A DNA stretch of 64,000 bases, taken from assembly GCA_036023115.1 (NCBI GenBank), contig JAYKKT010000059.1, positions 10,192,501 through 10,256,500 of the forward strand, read 5' to 3'. The position numbers were made by a program, and so were the translations under genes. Shown here piece by piece: positions 47,827-57,970 of this stretch. Position 1 is the stretch's first letter, and every line of letters begins with the position of its first letter. Under the pieces are notes generated by a model, which worked only from the letters and a program-made list of their open reading frames with translations, ran no database searches and was not told the DNA's origin. Source of the stretch: Brasenia schreberi (lineage: Eukaryota; Streptophyta; Magnoliopsida; Nymphaeales; Cabombaceae).

Positions 47827-50800
47827 CAGTGTTATACGTATCGTGGGCCACCACAATACGATATAAGTATAAGTATCACAAAAACAAACTTATCATGTCG
47901 TATCGAGCGATGCGGGTACGATACGGGCGATACGTCAAACGATCCCTGACCGAACAGAAACCCACGTTTTTGCAGGTTTCTGTGGATTTTTGAGAGCTCT
48001 TCACGCACTCCTTCGGTGGTTCTTCTCCTCATTGGGGTTGAAGAGTCAAAAAAACGTGCTCTACGGTGTCCGTGGAAGCCTCCTAATTCAGATTTTGATA
48101 TATTTTTAGTATTTTTCTTCATTTTTTTCCTTTGTATTTATTGTTTTTTTGTGTTATTTGTATTTTTCTTTTTTGAATAAAAAAATATGAAGTTATTAAG
48201 TGTGTGGATATGATTTTTATTGCATTCATGAAATGGGAGATACTCTATTTGAGTGTTATTTGAAGATTGAGGATTTACAAAGTGCTTTTATTTTAAAGTT
48301 TTTTATTAAATTAAAGTGCTCAATTGAGATGGCAAGAAGGGATGTTAGAGACTCTCATTCTCGGTCTGATGGTCCGGCATGACAGTGGGGTACACCAGTT
48401 GAGGATTCCAAATTAAAGATAAGATGTTTATTTTATAAGAGGGTGGTTAGTGGTGGAATTTCATGGTTGAAACACCACTTAGTTGAGACAAAGAAAGAAG
48501 TTGCTCTTTCTACAAGCAGAGTTAGAAGTTTGTCAGAAGGCATTAAATGACAATGTTTTCAGATGATTGAGAGTATACAAGAGAGGAGACAACAAAAGGA
48601 TGATTTTGGGCAGTTTGAGGAAGATGATGATGCTATTGGATTCATTAATAGTATTCCTTCATTTGTTAGAACAAAAATTAGTAGTAGTAGTTCACGACCA
48701 CCAAATAGGAGAAAGAGGGTTGCTGAAGACTTTGAAAGTGGTAGAAGAGGAAGCTTAGAAAGGAGTAGAAGAAGAGTTGCTTCTAGCATACATTCATTTT
48801 TTCCTCCTACCATTCCACCTGGTGCTCAACCTAGAATTCATATTCTTATGGCTTCAGAACAACTGCATGATCAGGCAGACCTTGCAGTGGGGAGATGGTT
48901 TTATGATGCATGTATTCCATTTAATGCAGCAAATAGTTTTCATTTTCAAGCAATGGCAGATGTAATTGCTAATATTGGTCCATGATACAAGATGTCCTCT
49001 TATCAGAAATTGAGAGGGAAGATCTTAAATAAGACCATTCTTAAAGTACAATAATATTATTCGACTTTGAAAGAGTCATGAAAGGAGATAGGATGTACTA
49101 TCATGGCAGACGGATGAAAAGATAGGCGAGGAAGGGCCTTGCTAAACTTTCTTATCTACTGTCCTAAAGGACTTATGTTTTTGATATCTCTAGACATGTT
49201 AGAGGAGAGGTACACTGTAGAAATCCTACGACAAGAGTTTGATAAGGTGATATGGACACCATGTGCAACCCATTGTTTAGATCTCATATTTGAGGATATT
49301 GGTGAGATGGATGAGATAAAGGCAACAACTGAGTGTTGTTAAGATATCACAAAATTCATCTACAACCATGCATTTGTATTGTATACGATAAGGAGATATA
49401 AAGATGGTATAGAGCTTCTTCGTAAAACTGCAACTCAGTTTGCAACAAACTTCTTATTTATATAGAGTATTGTGAGACAGAAGCAAACATTGAAGAGAAT
49501 GTTCTTCTCAGATGAGTGACAACAATTTACAGAGTTGCCTCAAAATAAAAGAAACAGAAAGTTGAATGAGATTTCCGAGACAGTCTTCAAGAGTATATTT
49601 TGCAATGCATGTGATAGATTGTTGAGGATTACATGTCCTTTGGTGAAGGTTTTGAGATTAGTTAATAGCGAGGAGAAACCATCAATGGGCTACCTTTATG
49701 AAGTCATGGATAGGACAAAAGAAGCAATTAGAAATAATTTTAATAAAAGAAAGAGATATTATATGCCTGTGTGAAAAATTATAGATAATAGATAGAATAA
49801 ACAATTGTATCAGCCTATTCATGCAGCAACATATTATCTAAACCCATAATTCAGCATCAAAATAGACGGTGAGGTTAATCGAGGCATCATTGATTGTATA
49901 AACAAATTAGTCCCTAATGAGAGTACAACAGATGCTATACATCCAGAGATGGAGATATATGATAATGCTCTTCACTTGATGGGTTTGCCTGCATCAATTC
50001 GTAACCGTATTACTATGCGTAAAGGTAAATTGCTTATCTTCGTATTTAAGTTTCTTAAATCAATACATCTTATATTATTGTGGATTATGCTCTTAATGTT
50101 TGCCTTTTTCTACAGATGTTTGGTAGAATAGGTTTGGAAGTGATTGTCCAAACCTTAAGGATTTTGCAGTCAGAGTTCTGAGTCAAACATGTAGTGCAAC
50201 GGGTTGTGAAATGAATTGAAGTGTCTTTGAAAACATTCATACAAAAAAGCGTAACAGATTGGAATATAAGTGGCTGAATGACTTAGTTTTTATTTGGTGT
50301 AACATGTGGCTTCGCAAAAGGTAATCTTGTATTAGTTAGTACTTAAAGTTAAAGATTCAATTCAATATATTGTTTGACTTCAATTGTTAATATTATTTAC
50401 TAATTGCTTATCTTTTTTTCTTCTAGGCAATTCAAAAAAGTAAATAGAGAAAAAGCCAATTTGATCTAATAAGTTTGGATAATTTTGATATATTAGAAGA
50501 TTGGATTATAGAAGATAGTGAAGAAAATGCCCTCCTAACTGAAGAAGACATTGAATGGATTAATTTGGAAGGAGCGCAACAGCAATATCAAGGAGATATG
50601 AAGATTTTTATTTTCAAGTAGAAGGTGGTGATGATGATGATGAGGATCTTTAGCAAGGGGAAGATGAAGATTATTTAGCTGATGATCTTGATTATAATAT
50701 GTAAAATGTAAATATATTTCATTTTTTGCTTCAAAATATATAAATTTGGATGCAATTATTCAATGTTGAATGTTCAATATGTACTAAACTTTGCATTATA

Positions 50801-50981
50801 TGAATTCAAAGCAATTACCAAATTTTTATTAAATTTTCTAGATTTTTTTTCGGATTTTTACTATTTTTTCTTGATTTTTAAATATTTTTCTATTTTTTTA
50901 ATATTAAAGTACGATATGATACGATACGCCCGTATCGTGGAGGCCAGGGATACGTGATACGATACATGTTAGAAAACACTA
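47827..50981 (+). mobile_element. hAT transposon copy 2, complete ends
   Basis: 3,155 bp beginning cagtgttatacgtatcgtgg and ending gttagaaaacacta, so the termini are cagtgtt and its near-complement. An exact 8-bp duplication gaatattt lies on either side. The ends carry cgtatcg/cgatacg arrays (47840-47940; 50911-50970), sharing gatacgatacgcccgtatcg with copy 1. The interior encodes a degraded BED/hATC transposase. Its host sequence is a copia LTR on the opposite strand. Confidence 0.92.
48329..50704 (+). pseudogene. hAT transposase, copy 2, degraded
   Basis: Colinear with the copy 1 transposase but keeps the central part that copy 1 lacks. The BED-finger region (48329-48560) has stops at Trp and Cys sites. 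A serine/arginine-rich linker follows (48563-48830). A DUF659-like stretch at 48840-49250 includes FYDACIPFNAANSFHFQAMA and SYQKLRGKIL. The core contains ATHCLDLIFEDIGEMDEIKA (49257 onward) and NSEEKPSMGYLYEVMDRTKE. The hATC part after the intron reads WWNRFGSDCPNLKDFAVRVL where it is intact (one W is a stop). Numerous tga and tag stops. The final acidic tail ends at the stop 50702-50704. Confidence 0.85.
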
Positions 50982-51600
50982 GAATATTTGGGATATGAAC
51001 ATGAATTAAATGTTATAATTCACATATGTTTAATAAATCAAACTTAATTAACATTAAATCCAAAATCCCCACAAAGTACTCAAGTGTAAAAGTACCATCT
51101 GAAACCAACCATCATATTATGCTTTCAGTAATTGTACCTTTTGATTTCAATTATTACTTGAGTTATCCAATATTATCCTTATATGAACTAGGTGAGCATA
51201 CATCTTAAACCTGAACCTTAGGTGTAAAGGTGTTTATTGGTAACAACATAATAAAAGGCATGGCGTTATCTTTAGGGGTGATGCATTAATGTCCATGCAT
51301 TCATATCTTATATCATGATTGACTTCATGAAACAACCCAATTCTCCTATTATATCCTCAGAATGTCAATCACTTAACTGGGCATTTCCAAAGATGTACAA
51401 ATAGCATCCTTTCGTAGGACTCGATCTCATTAAGAGAATAATCTCTTGGTGCAGTCATGACATTGAAGATTTACAAGGGACAAACACACTAATACTAAAA
51501 GTATCAAATAATATAAACTGTCATCCTATTCACTAACAACTTATTACTACTATTACATTTAACCTACTTTGTGGGATCTCCACTCATATAGGTTGGGTGA

Positions 51601-52316
51601 ATAAGAGAAGATAATAAAACTTGATGTGATGACAATGAATTCTCGAGAACCTCACTAAGCATGTTACTGTCAATATAACATTTTCAAAAAAAAAAGATAA
51701 AACAACACATGCAAGACGTACCAAACTTGGTTGTTAGTGCTCCAAGTCACCAAAAAATGAACACGACGCAATTTTTTTGTGTTAACAAGATGTTTGTTTT
51801 TGTTCTCGTTTTCTTGGTCAACCACCACCATTTGCGACTATTTTAACCCAAACCGAGAGGTTGAGGTCTGATGCATAGAGACGAACCACCACTGCCGGTC
51901 GTCATTACAAAAAATGGCAAAATCACCGTTCTAATAGCAGATTGCTGTGAGTCTTGATGGAGCGTGACTTGTTTAGTCAGACTGTGTCAGACATGCTAAT
52001 GCGTGCTATGTCCAACACCATGTGTTGTGTCTCATCTGAGTCTGTGTCATGTATGTGTTCGTGCCCTATTTGTAATAGGAAAAATTTAGGTTTAGGTTGG
52101 GTTCATATTAGGTTCTCGAGTTAGGTTCAGATTTGAAAACATAACTTGTTCACCTAGATTCGAGATCAGTGTAGATTCTGTATCGAGACAGTGACATAGG
52201 TCTGTCTACCTGTTGCAGTGCACACAGGTTGGGTATAGATCAGTGTAGATTTGAATATGTTCTTAGACATTCTATCGTGGAAGCTGATATCTGCCAAGAA
52301 TATTGAGCAAGGTCAT
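51601..52316. other. Unassigned; gtgtc/tctgag-rich text
   Basis: No coding region recognised. 51960-52280 contains degenerate gtgtctgtgtcatg-like and gttaggttcagattt-like words. Confidence 0.35.
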
Positions 52317-52968
52317 GGAATTTTCTTTTAAAAAATCTTTTCATATCTATATATAATGAAAAAACTAAAATACATAATTAAAGAAACCAGAAACAGTGAA
52401 TTATGAATACTAAACATTTGTCAACACAAACTTGCTAATCAAATTGTCTAATTGAACAATGAATTTTCCATACAATCTCTGTTACATGAAATGATGCTCA
52501 TACTATATCTCATGTTCTTCAGTATCAATCTAGTTTTGGTGGTTCACCGATGACCATTTTTATTTCCATGAGAGATGTTTCAGTTCATGTGACTCGTGTG
52601 TTAGAACTTTTACCTACCAATTATGGAGTTTTAACAACTCAATTGGTTTTGATATTATTTATGTTGAAACGTTATATAGGATGTTTTACAAGCTTTGCAA
52701 TATGAATTGAAGTGTGAAGAAGCTCTTCAGTATGTAGAATATCTATGTTTCTTTTTTCTGCCACGTAATACTCATCTTTAATTTCGTATTCCTTCTTTGC
52801 TGCAATGAGTCTCCAACATGGAGGACTGATTGTTGTAGGTCATTAGATGGGAGCAAATGCCAGTTGATAGTGATAGACTGACGAATGCATATTATGCATG
52901 AGAAACAACTAACAAGTCAGCAGTGAGCATCTCTTTTGGTTTTGCATTTGAAAGTTTCATATTGAGAC
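52317..52968. repeat. ~640-bp direct repeat, left copy
   Basis: Starts ttttcttttaaaaaatctttt and runs to catattgaga. It matches 55987-56661 with few differences (catgaaatgatgctcatact, ttttctgccacgtaatactc, ccaacatggaggactgattg). The matching right copy includes the ATG and first codons (MKRFFKRK) of the transposase relic, so the left copy is a duplicated 5' region cut just after the start codon. Confidence 0.85.
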
Positions 52969-53690
52969 TTGTAGTAGATCATTAGTATAAACTAGGGTTC
53001 ATAGATATGCACAGAAATGACACGTGAAGCACTAGAGGGAGTTCGGCTAAGAACAAGTCTCTCTTAAGAAATCATTCATGAGTTGTAACACATGAATTAT
53101 ATAAAAAAATCAATCAAAATTTGAAAATACTCATAATAGCTAAAACAAGCTTTCTGGCTTTGGTAGTATATCTAGTCAACATTAATATCAAAGTTGTCCT
53201 GATATGAGAGTAGCCAAAATTAGTTTCAAAAGATATACAATATCATGTATATGAATTTGCCTATCTACTTCAAATACACCAAGTTTGGTATAAAAATAAA
53301 TTATTAGAGAAGTCAATACCTTGTCTCAACCCAATAGCTAGTAGGCAACAATCTTAGCAAAAAGTAAGGCCACAAAAAATATCACAAAATTGCATATTTT
53401 TGCTACTGCACAACCTCAATTACAACTTGAAGCTACATTAAAGCATTATAAATAAAGCATAGGAAATATTAAAATAGATAAGAAAAGGGGAACCATCACG
53501 AAGGATGAGCTTGTTTAACATACCTGAACAATTTTAATACACATACGACACTCATTCCATTTGCATCACATTCGAAAATGGTGCTCAAACTACAAATCCC
53601 TATACACTAAATAAGAAACATAAGTATAAGGAACTTTAAAAAGAACAAAAGCAAACGAAAAAATACATTACATATGATTTCCATCGAGTC
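52969..53690. other. Unassigned AT-rich sequence
   Basis: Lies between the left 640-bp repeat and the transposase relic. It probably includes the 3' end of that element, but no terminal repeat matching the right end at 57377 was found. Confidence 0.35.
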
Positions 53691-53699
53691 CACATATTT

Positions 53700-56050
53700 T
53701 GAAAGTATTTGATGATGATCTCTTTATCTAACTCTAATTACACAACCCGTTTAATATATACTACTAAATAATCATTCAGAAATTGATCACCCTTCTTGTT
53801 TCACAAACAATTCTTAACAATATTTTATGGCAGATAATACCCGCTCTACACTTGTAGTTGCAATTAGTAAAAGCATTGCTAATTTCATTAGCCAATAAAC
53901 CAAAAAATGACACTCGTCTTTCTTCTGTTGCATTAATATCTAGGAAATTTCACTCATTCCTCTAAATTGAAGCTTTTGCTCATCACCTATGCTCATAATA
54001 TAACTCTCAAGTTGATGTTCAAGATATCAAAGATCACTGTGAGAAAAATGAGAAGGATAAAACTTTGCAAATCGAATAAACTTCTCTTTATCAAATGAAA
54101 CAAAATTATCACTTTGATAAAAAACACGAAGCACATAAGAGTAACTCTGTGTTTCTTTCATTAAACCTATCATTGAGTTCACTTGGCATCAAATCGATAA
54201 CAACATTAAATACCTCAAATCGATAATATTGAAAATTTGTAATCTCATTTTGTCTTCGTTTTGATCTCCCACCTTGTTATGTAAAGGGATCTTTCATGTT
54301 CTTAACTTCTATATGATGATCCTTATAAAATAAACAAATCTTTTTAATAAAATCTTCCCATGCATAGTCTTTGTTTCTAAATATATTTAATTATCCCTTA
54401 GTCAATTTCACAAGGTTCATAGCATTTATAATGTCTTGCTCTTTTCTTTGTAAAGATATAAACAAATCATTTGTTTTTCCCAAAATATGCTTCATTAAAT
54501 GCATAATACATATAAAATCAATGTTTGAATAAACTTCTACCGTAAATATGAATCGGATCTTTGCTTTGCATCAGTACCCTTCTAACTTACAATTTCAAGG
54601 ACATTTATGATAGATTAAAACATTTTGATTAAGTGATATAAAGTAAAATATTTTGAACACCAACATGTATCCCCTGTCCTTTTAATTCAAAGTGATTGAT
54701 TCAAACCTTTACCACTTTCAATAGATCTAATTATGAGTTCATTTCAAACTCTATCTAATTCCAGTGTCCCAAGCAACTCAAGTCTTTTTCAAGAGCCTCC
54801 TACATAGTTCATTATGACAGAAATAATATGAAATAAATGAGTTACTTCTTTATGATTCACTGCAATTGATATAACCACCAAGTGGAGTTATGAGCAAAAC
54901 AATGAATATAAAAAGCAGATGAATTCTCATTCAATATTAATGCTTTTAGGTCATTGAACTCACATTTCATGTTATTGGTACCATCATATCCTTGACTTCA
55001 CACCTGACTAATTCTTAAACCAAGTTTGGCAAACATATCTACCACGTCTGCTTTAACTGATGTTGTTGGAGTATCACTAATATGTATAAGACCAATAAAG
55101 CATTCAACAATCCTACCTTTTAAATTAATATATCTTAATACTAGTGTTATATACTCTTTAACTGATATATCTCTTGATTCATCAACTAAAATTATAAAAA
55201 TATCTTTTTCTATTTCTTTAACAATTTTATACATTGTCTCACTTGTAACTGCATTGACAATATCTTTTTGAATTGAAGGTGTTGTAAGTTTCAAATTCTC
55301 AAATATATTACGTAGCACAACCTTCAAATTTCATCATTGTGATTAACAAGAAAGTCAAGAATCTCAAGAAAATTACCTTTATTTGAGGACCCATCTCACT
55401 CATCATGACCACGAAATATAAGACCTTGACATAAGAGTAATCATATCACAACAATCGAGACATTCAAGTGAATATGATACTTTTTCTTTTTTCTGTTGAT
55501 GCTTGGCAAATCTAATCTTGATTACTTGTTTATCATTCATCGGAGAATCACATTTCATTTTAGCATTATGATACATGTTACATTTACTACTTTCATGCTT
55601 ATATAATTTTTTTTCTCTTTAAAGTAGACAAATACTTCTGAAATAAAAGCAAAACCACTAAGAGGATCTGGAAAGAGATAACAATTTTTTTTTCTCTATG
55701 CTATACTCCAACAACTGAAACTCATCAAACAAAGAAATAAAACGACCCCTAGTGCTTCCTTCCCCAATCAATGTAAATTCATGACCTCATGGTTGGTATG
55801 AACCTTTTTGTACGTAAGCACACCAAACTTTATCTTAATCATTAACATTATAACTTGAAATTGACTTTCTCAACTCAGGATCAACAATCAAATCTTTTAC
55901 TTCCCATTCAAAGAGAGATTTATCTATATCTAAGATCTCCATGTTGTTTTGATTTTGATTAACAAAACTTAAAGGTTCGACCAAAATGCGATCTTTAATT
56001 GATTTTCTTTTAAAAAATCTTTTCATATCTATATATAATATAGATATAAT
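53700..56050 (-). pseudogene. DUF4371/ZMYM1-like hAT transposase relic
   Basis: The minus strand begins near 56050 with MKRFFKRKSIKDRILVEPLS, and VDPELRKSISSYNVND ends the first block. This is the N-terminal signature (basic start, then xDPGLRxPIxxYHPND) of TTF/ZMYM1-like hAT transposases. At 54998-55327 the DUF4371 core is visible (FIILVDESRDISVKEYITLV, LRYINLKGRIVECFIGLIHI). At about 53745-53880 the hATC segment reads ATTSVERVLSAIKY. Blocks are separated by stops and frameshifts. This transposase family is distinct from the BED-type hATs at 40651 and 47827. Confidence 0.82.
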
Positions 56051-57377
56051 AAAAAAACTAAAATACAGAATTAAAGAAATCCGAAACAGTGAATTATGAA
56101 TACTAAACATTTGTCAACACAAACTTGCTAATCAAATTGTCTAATAGAACAATGAATTTTCCATACAATCTCTGTTACATGAAATGATGCTCGTACTATA
56201 TCTCATGTTCTTCAATATCAATCTAGTTTTGGTGGTTCACCGATGACCATTTTTATTTCCATGAGAGATGTTTCAATTCATGTGACTCTTATGTGTTAGA
56301 ACTATTACCTACCAATTATGGAGTTTTAACAACTCAATTGGTTTTGATATCATTCATGTTGAAACGTTATGTAGGTTGTTTTACAAGCTTTGCAATATGA
56401 ATTGAAGTGTGAAGAAGCTCTTCAGTATGTAGAATATCTATGTTTCTTTTTTCTGCCACGTAATATTCATCTTTAATTTCGTATTCCTTCTTTGCTGCAA
56501 TGAGTCTCCAACATGGAGGACTGATTGTTGTAGGTCATTAGATGGGAGCAAATGTTAGTTGATAGTGATAGACTGACGAATGCATATTATGCATGAGAAA
56601 CAACTAACAAGTGAACAGTGAGCATCTCTTTTGGTATTGCATTTGAAAGTTTCATATTGAGATTCGAGAATAACATACATGAGATGCCATTGGCACATTT
56701 AGCAGTTCAAGATACTCTTTTGGTACATCAATCCATTTTGCATCTAAAATTTTCTTCAAACCAATGTCCATAAGCATAAGAATAACACATTAAAACTCTT
56801 TCCGAAATTGTTTAATCTGCTCCTCTTTCTTCTTACAAACAAAACACACAAATAGAAAATGAAAATACATGAGATGTTTACCTTAGAATCGAACGAAATG
56901 AAAAATGCTATTTGAATAAAGATGGGTCGAGGTCGTCTAGCAGAGATGGTGGACTGCGAGTTGTGAATCTGTGACTGTGATGGATCGTTTAGCAGATATG
57001 GCACTGACAAACCGTAAGTCATGAACTCATGATTGATCGTCTAGCACAGATGGCATACCACGAGCTGTGATGGGTCGTCTAGCAGTTTTGTGAAAAACTC
57101 GCAAGAAAATGCAGGAAAGTCTGAGAGACGAGCAATGAGAAAAAACCCTAATTGAATGGAGAAAACAATAATAAAATTTAGATCAGATTTAAGATTTCAA
57201 ATATTTTGATCCAAAGATCCAAAATACCAAAGCACGGGATAAGGCAAAGATCAAGTTGAGGTGGGCAGACTGTAAAGGAGTTTAAAGTTTTTAAAAAATT
57301 TCAACACCCGATTACAACTTTTTGAAATTTTGGATGAGGTGATCGCCCCACACCGATACATCATGGATCCGCCGCTG
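55987..57377 (-). mobile_element. 5' end of the ZMYM1-like hAT element
   Basis: It includes the right copy of the 640-bp repeat (55987-56661). An imperfect minisatellite follows at about 56926-57085, with units of 40-55 bp that repeat gtcgtctagcagagatgg-like text three to four times. The terminus is catggatccgccgctg, ending at 57377. The reverse complement cagcggcggatccatg matches the cagtggcgga-type ends common in this hAT group. The expected 8-bp duplication would be tcttagtc (57378-57385); I did not find its left partner. Confidence 0.65.
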
Positions 57378-57815
57378 TCTTAGTCTAGGTTGGGTGTCTA
57401 GTCTACTCGAAGTAACACGGAAAGAATAGATGTCGTGTTGCGGTTGACCTTAAATATACAAATACGAGATGAGACGACACGAATACTACCCAGAACAGGA
57501 AATTAGCAGTTTACCTCCCTACCCAAAAACTGCTAAGCACGTGATAGACGCTGCCATAAATGCCTTCCTTTTTCCCATCGAAAAAAACAGCCCTTCTCTT
57601 GGACCAACAGACCTCTTCTCGCAATCTTTCCAACTCAAGTCACCAGTTCCTCTTAAACCACGTGTCGTTCCTAGCTTTTCAACGGATAACTTTCGGATTT
57701 GAATTCAAAATTCAAATTTAAATTTGGCAAAACTTCAAACATGGTTTCATCATCAAACTATCACGAACTGCCCCGTTTTCTACTTTTCTCTCCTTCTTCC
57801 CTTTCCTCTACAGAG
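57378..57815 (+). promoter_or_regulatory. Promoter region with two CACGTG G-boxes
   Basis: Upstream region of the gene starting at 57971. Perfect CACGTG palindromes occur at 57538-57543 and 57659-57664 (the latter CACGTGTC, ABRE-like). bZIP and bHLH factors bind such sites. No clear TATA box. Confidence 0.45.
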
Positions 57816-57861
57816 ATGGTTGTTTGTATCTAAGCTTATCAGAGGCACACCCATGGTGTAA
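57816..57861 (+). promoter_or_regulatory. Two minimal upstream ORFs in the leader
   Basis: ATG at 57816 opens a five-codon frame ending in taa (57831-57833). ATG at 57853 is followed by one codon and taa (57859-57861). If transcription starts upstream of them, both precede the main ATG at 57971 and could reduce translation. Confidence 0.4.
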
Positions 57862-57866
57862 TTCTT

Positions 57867-57867
<1 letters not shown>

Positions 57868-57958
<91 letters not shown>
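57868..57958. repeat. Compound (CT)n(CA)n microsatellite in the 5' leader
   Basis: About 30 tc units (57868-57927) run directly into about 15 ca units (57928-57958), ending 12 bp before the ATG at 57971. Expected to vary in length between individuals. Confidence 0.97.
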
Positions 57959-57960
<2 letters not shown>

Positions 57961-57970
57961 GATCCGGAAA

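Larger units (their letters stand above)
40195..51600 (-). mobile_element. Copia LTR and 3' internal fragment, split by LINE and hAT insertions
   Basis: Parts of one minus-strand LTR lie at 40195-40406 (gacttgtcgtagagaaatca, cgcctatggct), about 46386-46607 / 47464-47826, and 50990-51063. The 3' internal region follows (51064-51600, with cttactagttatc-like text seen also at 34233-34900). In order these reproduce the uninterrupted LTR of 33440-34232. The first gap holds an RTE LINE containing a hAT element; the second gap is the hAT element at 47827-50981. Confidence 0.75.

Noticed and set aside
57469..57702. 78-codon frame upstream of the large gene
   Set aside because: Unrecognised, in promoter-like sequence with G-boxes and without a splice link to exon 1; not supported as a gene.
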